Positions 46,482 through 55,599 of a stretch of DNA of 64,000 nucleotides are shown here, in pieces (within the stretch, counting starts at the first letter, position 1; every line of letters starts with the position of its first letter). The position numbers and the translations under genes were made by a program. The notes under the pieces are model-generated. The model made no database searches. It was not told the origin of the DNA and saw only the letters and a list, made by a program, of their open reading frames with translations. The stretch covers positions 1 through 64,000 of the forward strand of contig JBAJFE010000014.1 in assembly GCA_037903355.1 (NCBI GenBank), written 5' to 3'. Source of the stretch: Trichuris trichiura (lineage: Eukaryota; Nematoda; Enoplea; Trichinellida; Trichuridae).

Positions 46482-48145
46482 TGAGTGATGTATCGCACGG
46501 TAAGATCCATCGATTCCTGCCTGCGCCCTTACGCCGAGATTTTTTTAACACCTTGCACTCCCTGTCTCATCCTGGCATAAGGGCTACTCGACGTTTGATC
46601 ACTGAGCATTACGTATGGCCAAGCATGAAGCGTGATATTGGAAATTGGACGAGGACTTGCGACCTTTGCCAACGGACCAAGGTTCAACGGCACTAGAGCA
46701 CGGCCGACTGCTTTCAAGGTACCAGAGAGGCGTTTTGACCATGTCCATTTGGACATTGTTGGACCACTCCCACAATGCCGTGGTTGCACATACCTCCTCA
46801 CTATGGTAGACCGCTTCACACGTTGGCCTGAAGTGGTTCCCGTAGCAAACGCCTGCGCTGCGAGAATAGCGCACTCGTTCATGTCCACCTGGGTCGCTAG
46901 ATTTAGCGTCCCTGCCGTGATCACCACCGATCAGGGCAGGCAATTTCAAAGCTCCTTATGGAAAGAATTAACATCGTTTTTGGGTACGAAGTTGGCACCT
47001 ACGACAGCCTTGTACCGTGTTGTCCCACGTCAGCGCCTAGAGCTATTTGCTTAGCGGTAGATCTCATCAGTGAAACCTGACTAAGCTTTGGGTAAATAGA
47101 CGAGCGCCTAGAACTGCAGTAAGAGCGGAGTGAATATTCATTCCAGAACTGTGCTTCGTGTTGAGCAGACGTACGCTACAAGCCTATCACCCACAAACAA
47201 ACGGTCTTGTCGAGAGACTACACCGTCAGCTGAAAGGCGCGCTAATAGCCCATGTACTTTCTTCGCGATCTTGGTTCAAAGCGCTACCTTTGGTTCTGCT
47301 TGGGCTCCGCTGCGTCGTAAAAGAAGGATTACAACACTCGACAGCTGAGCTAGTTTACGGCTCTCCTCTGCGCCTGCCAGGAGTTTTCTTCGGCGGTACG
47401 GCATCTAGAAGCGTTGCAGAGCACAGTGATGAATTGAAGATATTTTTCGACTCCGTGCTGCCAAAGCCAACTCGTGGTGAAAAGTTTAACAAATGGTTCG
47501 TCCCTAAACAGAAGCGTGCACTCACGTATACTTGCCTCCTGACGCAAGCCGCCCTCCGCTGAGTCCCACCTATGATGGACCATACATGTAGTTGCTTGAT
47601 CATACCAGCCGCTGTATGCTACCCCCTAATGTCACCTCCCAACCTACATAAAAAGATGGCACCTCTTAATCCGCAAATATGGGTAGCGTTTATGAGTTTG
47701 ACAGCTGTAAACGGCACGTACTAACCTCACGCTTATAACGCGAGACCTAGTAAACTAATAACCTTACCCCCAACTGCACAGTTATACCCTCATCTACGAC
47801 TACCTACCGTCCACACGTGTATATATATCCTCTATTCTATTCATCAATATTGCGTTACGTTACTCCCGTACCGACTTTCCGTCTACCGTTGCAGACCGTC
47901 TTTCCGTTTACTGTTCCGTTTGTACGAAATAAACGGTATCGTTGCTACGCGTTGGAGAAAAGCAAATTCAGCAACGACAATACAGAATATCTGCAAGGAC
48001 GAAGAAAACAGTTACAATTCTGTACGGCGACAGGCAGAAGACTGTATCGATCGACAGAGTAAAACCAGCCTTCATCGATCCCACGCACAAGACACTGAAA
48101 CGTCACGTTCAATTTTGGCCATCCATCGAATTCATCCCATGAATT
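46481..48145 (+). pseudogene. Gypsy-3 integrase, split by a solo LTR
   Basis: 46481-46696 carries the zinc module (LSHPGIRATRRLI, CDLCQRTK). After a frameshift at about 46695, 46700-47010 carries the core (VHLDIVGPLPQ with the first Asp, TTDQGRQFQSSLW with the second). After the inserted LTR, 47181-47562 carries NGLVERLHRQLKGA with the catalytic Glu. Further degenerate coding extends to about 48145, where KTVSIDRVKPAF is a typical Gypsy polyprotein terminus. The frame on either side of the solo LTR is consistent once LTR plus one target duplication (175 bp) are discounted. All three acidic residues are visible. Confidence 0.85.
47011..47180 (+). repeat. Solo LTR of the Gypsy-1 family inserted in Gypsy-3 integrase
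   Basis: 170 bp beginning TGTACC and ending GCTACA, clearly homologous along its whole length to the Gypsy-1 LTR read on the minus strand of 18866-19033 (shared blocks AGAGCTATTTGCTTA, GGTAGATCT, AAATAGACGAGC, CTGTGCTTCGTG). It is flanked by a perfect 5 bp duplication AGCCT (47006-47010 and 47181-47185). The absence of any internal region indicates LTR-LTR recombination after insertion. Confidence 0.95.
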
Positions 48146-48159
48146 CTAGAGAGGGACTG

Positions 48160-48241
48160 TGTAGAGGTCCTATACCTGAGCGTCATTGTTGGTGTGTCAC
48201 CTTATTATCTTGATCTTCGCCCCGCGTAGAGTACCGCTACA
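48160..48241 (+). repeat. Gypsy-3 3' LTR (shortened)
   Basis: 82 bp. Same ends as 46326-46470 but missing about 63 internal bases. Followed by ATAG. Confidence 0.75.
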
Positions 48242-48539
48242 ATAGTAAATAGGAAGGGAAAAGAGCCCATTGTAGGTGTAATTTTTATTGTCCTATTTAT
48301 TTCTGACTTTTTAAAGGTATATTCATGCAGTTTGTAGTCACTCCTATGTATGAACCTGTTTGCCTATGCACTCAACTTAACTATAACAAAGCGGACGAAC
48401 AATTACGAGCGCCGCTATCTGCCAGCACAATTCATAGCGCGCTACTGCTTATCCTAACCCGTGTCATTAGATCGGAAGGAATTAAACTGATGTGCAGGTA
48501 CTTGAAAATGCGATGTTTTAGTACGGGACTGTATGTTTT

Positions 48540-48637
48540 CATAGTTCAGCGTCTTTATTACGGTAGCTTTATTCTCTTTTCCTTTTTTTGTGCTTACCAA
48601 CGGGACACAGCTACCGTAATAAAGACGCTGAACTATG
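48540..48637. repeat. Perfect 29 bp inverted repeat, 40 nt loop
   Basis: CATAGTTCAGCG...CGGTAGCT at 48540-48568 and its exact complement at 48609-48637. The transcript of either strand would form an uninterrupted 29 bp stem, of pre-miRNA or small-foldback size. GATGTGCAGGTACT occurs just outside both sides in direct orientation. Confidence 0.85.
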
Positions 48638-48785
48638 ATGTGCAGGTACTAAATTAATTCAACAGTTTAAATTAAGAGTAAAGTGAGCTTTTGAAAAAAA
48701 CGAAACCTGAAGTGAATGAGTAAAAGAAAAACGCATTACCAGGCGTTCAAAGTTTTGCCTTTTGTCATCTCACAAAGCGAGCTTC

Positions 48786-48923
48786 ATGGATCCAAGAGCG
48801 CCACCTTTCTATTATTTGTGTAGCTCTTTTGGTGTTTCAGTCGCACCGTCAAACATCGGAAATAGCGATTTCTTAACAACCTTTTCAATGCAACAATCTA
48901 GTACAATAGTATATTATCCATAA
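48786..48923 (+). CDS. Possible small ORF, 45 aa
   Basis: ATG at 48786 opens 45 codons (beginning MDPRAPPFYYLC) to TAA at 48921. No homology recognised. A GTATAT near the end could act as a splice donor, so this might be a first exon. Nothing flanking supports it. Confidence 0.15.
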   Translation: MDPRAPPFYYLCSSFGVSVAPSNIGNSDFLTTFSMQQSSTIVYYP

Positions 48924-50122
48924 CGCTCTGGACAAGGTATATGCCAGATTTTGGAGCATCCATCCCAGAGCGCGTTTTGACATGTTGGGGTCAGAATGGA
49001 AGTGCAAACACGAACTTAACTTGATAGCTCATACGCATCCTATTTACAGAGCACGAAGAAAATCTTGTATTATGCTTTAGCAGTTTAGTAGCGTCTGTTA
49101 ACTGAAAGTGAGCACTGCAGTAGTGAGAATGCGTTCTGGGCAACAACTTTTTGAAATACTTCACTCAGAGTTCCTTTGTATAATTAATAACCATGTTCGT
49201 CGCTGAAGTTTTCCTTGAGTACATGAACATTGTAGAATAATGACGCTAAACCCCTTTTTTGATTATTAAAGTTGAAATTATGGAGAATCAGGGTTCGCCA
49301 GACTCCGGCGTCAGCGTTCGTGGCTCTAAAGTAGGCATCACGTTCATCAGCGAATGTATTATTCTCAGTTGCATCTAGTTTTCCAGCGATAAGTCATGCA
49401 GGCAACACGTCTGACGTCATTCTTACACTGAAAACGTTCAATCTCTGTAAACATAGAGAAGCTACCTACCGATCCGTTCATCAGCTTTTCTCCATTTAAG
49501 ATGCTGCAATGAAGTATAGATCTTCCTCTCACAACGTTAGGATAAAAATAGTTGTCTTAAACGCATTTGCTGTTTTTTGAAAAATTTTCCAACTATTCAT
49601 CTTCAAAGCTTAACTTTTAACAATGGCTGCTTTCCTGTGAAACGACTGACAAAGTATGGACAGTACAAAAGTGACTCTTACCATTTATGGGCACTTACCT
49701 TGTTGTTCCATAGCTTCCCTTCCTTTGGCTGTCAATGGTTGCTCACAATTCTCAATACATTGCCGCAGGAACAGGCCGACAAGTATTCGATATTCAAACC
49801 GGATAGTCGTATTAAGACGAAATGTGCTATGAGAAACCGAGTAGGGTGTATAGTTCGTTGAAACTTGAAAGCTTTCAGTCTTTCTTTCGTTGAAGCTTTG
49901 CCTACTTCAAGGTGCTTAAAGGACCGACTAAGCGCAGCATTTAACAGAATACGAAACAACTTTAATTGTAACTTCCGTAAAACAACAACTGTACACAACT
50001 TTTTTTTTTACAAGCAGTCGTTCTACTCTTCAACTGTAACAGTTTCATGGCATTTCACCGTTAGTCTGAAGCCTTGATAAACGTCGTCTTGATAGCTTGC
50101 TTACTGTCACTTCCTTCCGTAT
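48924..50122. other. Anonymous intergenic sequence
   Basis: No supported feature. The ORFs at 49577-49861 (plus) and 49732-49998 (minus) overlap each other and have no motifs. Confidence 0.4.
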
Positions 50123-53100
50123 CTACCTTAGGACGTTTTTCTTAGATTCTCGACCTTTTTTCTTTTTTTTATCCCTACACTGTTGCACGTTCACATTTGC
50201 ATTTCCAATTTCACACACGTACGCTTTACCCTCAAGCCTTCTGCGTTTGGTACATGATTCAACCGGTTCATTTGCATTTGTATTATGAGCACGTTTTCTT
50301 TTTCCAAGTGCTTTCTTCTCATACGCCGCCTCTGTATCCAAACTTATATTTAGTTTACAAGAGCTTTTCGCATGTCCAAGTGCACTTCTTGTACAATACG
50401 TCTCCGTGGGTTCACTTGTTACGCGGGAACATTTTCCCTTACCGTAAGTTCGTGCCGGTCCATTCGTGGAAGCTTTCAGGTAGTTCCTTGTTTGAACGGA
50501 ATACTGAGGTTCCTCGCACAAATCAGCTGCATTGGAAAGGTAAGCTTGTTCTACCATTTTTTCTTTGCGCTCTTTTGATTGCGCATTTTCCTTTGCTTTT
50601 CCGTAAGATCTTGTCTTAATACAATATTCGTCCTTTCTGTACTGATCTGCCGTATCAAGAAAAGCCTGGTAGCTTTCTGCATCTTGGATTGAAATTATCT
50701 TGGCTTTTGCTTGTCCCTTTGCTTTTGCTTTTCCCACTGCTTTTGCTTTTCCCATTGCTTTTGCTTTTCCTTTTGCTTTCGCTTTTCCTTTCGACTTGGC
50801 AGCACCTTTCGCTTTTACGGGACCCATGGGTCTGAAAGTTGAAGGGTTGTCACGCGGAAGGGCAGCAGAGAACGTTTACCTTAATTTCACTTTCCGCATT
50901 GCTTCATTAACGATTACGCAATCTTCTTTTATTTCTTTGTAACGTCCCGCTTTAATGGCAGCTTTTCGTTTACGACAGTGATCTAGGTAGTCCTGAAATA
51001 GCGACTCTAGTTTACGTTAGTTCTCGCAACTGCGAAAGAATTCATTACAGCTGACTCGATTATCATTGTTGCGTTGTCCTTCTTCCTGAACATACGCAAA
51101 TACTCCATGGTTTGCACGATGTCTTTTGCGAGAACGCCTGTGCGTTTCTCCATGTCTAAAATTTAACGAATTCGTCTCACAATGCTGCAAGTCGGTACAA
51201 GCCGACCTTTCACGGAAAGTTCTCCGTCTTCCGTTTCCAAGTACGCGCAAATGACGTCCGACCAATAACGTCGGTATGCACTAACGCCACTGTAGGAAAA
51301 CGGACGTTCCGGTGTGCCGGGTAAATTACGCAGCCTTGAAATGAAATAGCCTAAAAATGTTTATGCCATCTCGTTGAAACTGGAATTGTTAGAAGCAATA
51401 GTCTCACTGAAGTCTATCAACAGTCGGCCGTAACCTTTGCGCATGAACAATGGCATAACAAGCAAGCAGGACAAATTGATAGACGGCACGGTATCGAAGT
51501 ATCGATCTCCGCGCGGCTGAAGAAACGGTATGACGAGAACTCGATCGAAAAAATAGGACGGCGTACCTTTGAAAAGTAGCCAACCGGAAGCCATTTCTTC
51601 CTACCCTTTGTTGTCCTCTCAATGAGCACGTAGAAGAAAAATGAATTCAAACACTCGTCGGCCGTTTTGCACTCAATAAGTAGTTTGGCAAAGAGACACA
51701 AGTTGCGACAAAAATTCTAAAATCAAGACCGATAAAAGCACAGCGCACAACTGGTTTCGCCACTAACCGCACTGGCACTGTTGTCGACCTGGTATATCTC
51801 TATTTCTTCTTCCTTGTAAACAATAATTCCCGGTGGGGAATCGCGAAACTTGCAGCCAGCCTGAAACAATAGCGTATATGAAAGTGCGAAAGGAAAAAGC
51901 TCCCCATAGGAGAAATACGCGTCGGACAGGCACTTCTGGAATCTTAAAGCTCAGAAAATGAGCGAACAGGACTGAATGGTAAACCTAATGCTACTAGGCA
52001 TTAATACCTGAACTGCCTCGATGTCTATACAAACAGCTACTAAGCAGAGGATTTATCAACTCGGCAGAAAAATGGCAACATATGGTAACGACAGGAATGA
52101 GTGCCGAAACTGTATTGCAATCAAATACCGTTTATTGACTGACTATTCACAGACCCCCAAAATCATTGTCATATGAACTTACCTATCACTTGTTTTCTAT
52201 AGTAACCCAAACTCCTTGAACATCATTTCTTGCATATCGCGATCTTAACCCATATTTTAAAAAATTAAGGATAAAGAATTTTTTCTATTCCTTTAACTTG
52301 AACTTGCGTTTGAAAAACAATTACGCGGGACTTGACTTGCCATACCCAAACGTTAAAAGGCGCAGTATGTTAGCCCACTGCGCAGTGAAAATTCACGATG
52401 CTTGCTGATGAAAAAAATAGTATCAATATAGCAGAACGCTTGATCACGTTTAGATATGCTTCTGCGTGATTTAAATTTTTACTGTCGCCCGACTAGAACC
52501 GATTAAGAACGCAGAATCCACAAATTTCCAAATGATAAAAAAAATTACCCAGCCGGCTGTCCTTGACGGACGGCTACCTGGTCTTTTGTTCTTGTAGCTT
52601 ACAAGATACAGTAAGCGATGGAAATAGCCAATGAAATGCAGGTACACCTCTAGAAACTGCCGGCTACCTAGCTTTATTTCCACTGAAAAACATCCCGGTT
52701 ATCCAGCTGTACCCTTACATGAGATTAAGCCAAAACGCAAGGCGCACGTTTTCGTTGAGAAATCGGAAAGGGCAAAACAAGGCGATCACGAAGAAAAACA
52801 CACCCATACTTTGCGACCGTACTACCTTAGGTTTATCGGTCGCTCCTCTCCGCCCTTTTCTAAGTCGAAACGTGAACGTAATGGTAGATGAAGCCTTAGG
52901 CTAGGTGCAGAACGGTATGATCGCCGTGCTGACCAACAAAAGCAGAACAGGATGACGAGCATATTTTCAGAAACACGCCCGCATTCCGCTGTTTACTTTT
53001 GTACATTACCGTGTTGTTGGGGGCAAACAGCATAGCAGAGCCTAAAACGGAAACCCTTTTACTTTAACATAGCCCCATCGTGCTTAGCTCCTTAAAATGC

Positions 53101-53910
53101 ATGATCAGTACCGACACCTACAGTAAACCTGCCTGCAGATCAATTTTTACAGTAGGACAAATACTTTTTCGGAACGTTTTTTTGAAGAGGAAACGCACAA
53201 CGCACTCGTGAAAGCCTTTTTTACACCATAAAAATTAACGAAAAAGCAAAGCAATATGTCTGATTGTGCAGGATGAGGAGTAATACGCAAAGTGAGACCT
53301 TACGAAACTGAAAGGATTTAACTAAAGAACTGTTAGGACAAGAAACGGTACGCAGCTTTTGGTTCGTAAGGGTGGCCATAAAAAGTTTTACAGATGCTAA
53401 AAAAAGATTTATGCCACGGATAACAACATAACGACACTGCAGTTGCACGTATGACGAGCGAAACCTATCTTCCAAGAAAACGAGTTTTTTCATTTTAAAA
53501 ATCGGTAAGCAATTACCTCATGGGCAAGAAGTTCATCCAAACGCACGTAACGTCGAAAGCAATTGTCACAAACGAACAGATATTCGCACCCAAGATATAG
53601 TTGTGGAAAATTCGACTTCTGACTGGTTTGGAACACGCATGAAGACATTATTACGTTTACCGCATTTGCAGTGGCCGTCGATTTAGCCGCGCGGCCCACC
53701 TGAAGATAATTTTCAAGAACAACGTTCTGTTTCCAAGAAAAAAAAACAGCTTACCAAGTCGGCAGAAGTTTGCGGCTGGCTACTCGTTGGACTACATTGC
53801 TGCTTCTGTAGTTTTTGATTTCTTTTTTTGCTCCCGCTGTTGAATAGGTTGGATGGCGGAATCCACTTTCTTACGCCACCCTCTTCAAAATAGTTACCGG
53901 TACGAAGAAG
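50123..53910 (-). CDS. MYST-family histone/lysine acetyltransferase with Lys-Ala-Gly repeat tail
   Basis: Exons (minus): 53910-53755 (tentative), 53699-53517, 51860-51768, 51716-51567, 51516-51408, 51350-51207, 51155-51049, 50992-50880, 50831-50123. All splice phases agree, and introns are 48-57 nt except one of 1656 nt. In the family this enzyme acetylates histone lysines. Visible: C2HC zinc finger (CDNC...H...C, residues about 96-116), the linker PPGIIVY, CRNLCLFAKLL, VGYFSK, the catalytic-Cys strand NLSCLLVMP (about 211), the acetyl-CoA loop RKGYGRLLIDFS (about 220), the GTPERP catalytic Glu (about 245), and the winged-helix end DIVQTMEYLRM. No stops or frame breaks. The last 235 residues are unusual: about five GKAKAx hexapeptides, then degenerate Tyr/Cys/Arg-Lys repeats. 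The true start exon is unresolved. The sub-type (KAT6/7/8/TIP60) cannot be fixed. Confidence 0.87.
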
Positions 53911-54067
53911 CTAAAAAAGCTATCGATGAACAACTTCGAATTCAGCTTTCATTGCCAAGCGCGCAAATACCAACTGCAGTACGTTAAAGCGCTTTAAGCA
54001 GGCATTGGACTGCTAAGCGAGACAAGCGAGGAAAGAATGCAACTTGCGCAATCAAACCTGCATATCA

Positions 54068-54073
54068 TTTATT
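54068..54073 (-). promoter_or_regulatory. Polyadenylation signal AATAAA
   Basis: AATAAA on the minus strand 16 nt after the TGA of the 153-aa gene. Confidence 0.6.
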
Positions 54074-54089
54074 ACTGTAGATTACGAAA

Positions 54090-54953
54090 TCAGTTTACAT
54101 TTGAAGATAAATTGCTTCCTAGAAGATGTGCGAAAAAGAAGCAAGGTATCTAAGGTTTGAATAATCACAAGAAGATATTTGCTTTGAAAGAGGATTCAAG
54201 ATTAGTTTGCGGCCATTAAAACAAAAGATGCGCATGGACAGTATAAAGTGCAAACTAAAATCTTCTTCCATTTTGAAGCGCAAACAGCTATTGGCACATG
54301 CGTTTTAAAAATAAATAATAGAATTACAATTTGCAGATTTACAGTTAAATTTATTAACATTGAATTTTAGACTCACCCTCTCTCTGCACGCCTTTTTTGA
54401 GAAGCAGAATTTGGATTCCAATACCTATAACATGAGCAGTACGAAAACGGGCAACAGCCATTTTAACGCCTACAGATGCGGGAAAACGCCAGAAAGAATT
54501 ACACGCTTCTTCAGTCACGTTCACGCCAGCAATTTTGCCTGAGAACAGTGAAACAGTGATTAGGAACAACAATGCGCAGAAAACCTTTCGTACAACGACC
54601 ACGTCTCGACTTTGAATACTTTGGATGAACGAGAGGCAATCCACAATCAACAGCAGGTGGAACTACAATGTGGTTAAGTGGTGCTACAGCAGCATTACGT
54701 AATTCTTCCAGCGCAACTGGAAACATATCGAGACCTAAGACACATGAAGTGAACAACAGTTTTGCAAATGGAAAAATTTCAGACCCGCCGCCTCTTTTGT
54801 GACATGAGAAGTGCTCGGTGGTACGTTTCGACCTACAAAACGTTGTATTTAAGGAAGAACCGAAGGCATTATACCATTACTTTTTCCAAGTTTACGATTA
54901 ACTGATGCGTCCGGCTGCTTGACTTTGACACGAGCATTTTTCTTCGCTTTCAT
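54090..54953 (-). CDS. Five-exon gene, unrecognised 153-aa basic protein
   Basis: Exons on the minus strand: 54953-54881, 54832-54785, 54734-54585, 54538-54377, 54118-54090. Introns of 48, 50, 46 and 258 nt, all GT-AG and all phase 1, produce one continuous frame from ATG to TGA with AATAAA 16 nt later. The start is preceded by TTTTAG (acceptor-like, 7 nt before ATG), possibly a trans-splice site. The N-terminus is strongly basic (MKAKKNARVKVK). The middle has a hydrophobic run (LNHIVVPPAV), then KYSKSRRGRCTKG. There is no signal peptide, membrane helix or zinc motif I can defend. An alternative donor after AHVIG would shorten exon 4. The gene lies about 180 nt upstream of, and on the same strand as, the first resolved MYST exon. 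Confidence 0.62.
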
Positions 54954-55310
54954 ATTCACTAAAATAAGAAATACCACAAATGTATACTGGTGGATCGCAG
55001 TTGCGAGCTGCTTCTTAATATAAGAAAGCGTTTAAAAAAAGCAAACAGGAAACAAACTAATAAGTGCATAACCGAGCTAAAGAACCAACTCTGAATTATA
55101 ATTTTTGGGTCGGTAAAGACATGTACACAGCCTCGAAAGGCAAAAGATGGCTGTCAAACAGACAGTAAAGGGAACTTTGGCTTCGCAGAGATAGTGAAAA
55201 GCAAGCGCAGAATACAAACAATAACTTAGCAACACGATTTCAAACTCAAACAATCTGAATATCAACTAGTCAGCAGTACAATTGGTAGGCAAGCTTTTAA
55301 GGAATAAAAT
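54954..55310. other. Intergenic sequence upstream of the 153-aa gene
   Basis: A 62-codon minus-strand ORF (55265-55077) follows an acceptor-like ATATTCAG and could be a terminal exon, but it has no verified partner. Confidence 0.3.
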
Positions 55311-55580
55311 CTACGGTACTTTAAACCACCAAAACCTACAGTATGGATGCATATAGCAAACCTGCACATCAGAAGGTTCAAAACTAGCATTATTTGCACC
55401 TTTAATGATGAAGCAACGGACTTTTAGTTTAAACATTGTTTTCAATACGCACAATTCACTGGCACAGCTAAACTGGCCAGAAATTTCTGGCAGGTTATCA
55501 ACAACCAATAGCGCAATATGCTCAATCACTTGATTTCGCTGTTGCAAACAGAAAAGCCAGCAAAAAACTCTCTTCCCCAA
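55311..55580 (-). other. Possible exon of an unresolved gene
   Basis: After TTTGCAACAG the minus strand is open for about 47 codons (RNQVIEHIALLVVDN...), ending at AAAG/GTGCAA. A candidate upstream exon ends at about 55931 (CGG/GTAAGC) with matching phase, but start and end are not found. Low confidence. Confidence 0.25.
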
Positions 55581-55599
55581 AAGTATTTTTATAACAAAC

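Larger units (their letters stand above)
46326..48241 (+). mobile_element. Gypsy-3: internally deleted Gypsy derivative
   Basis: LTRs 46326-46470 and 48160-48241 share their ends (GTAGAGGTCCTAT and GCCCCGCGTAGA...GCTACA). The right LTR lacks about 63 bp of the middle. ATAG at 46322-46325 and 48242-48245 is a 4 bp target-site duplication. A primer site TGGTGACCCG begins two bases after the left LTR and an AGAGAGGGA purine tract precedes the right one. The interior starts directly with integrase, so Gag, protease, RT and RNase H are deleted. A solo LTR of another family splits the integrase. Confidence 0.88.

Noticed and set aside
50197..50942. Plus-strand ORFs with Ala/Phe-Pro repeats (AFAFPF)
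   Set aside because: They are antisense shadows of the Lys-Ala-Gly repeats in the last MYST exon.
53853..53987. Plus-strand ORF starting MAESTFLRHP with a GTACGT donor
   Set aside because: It overlaps a tentative MYST exon on the opposite strand, which has a strong donor/acceptor pair downstream, and no continuing plus-strand exon was found.
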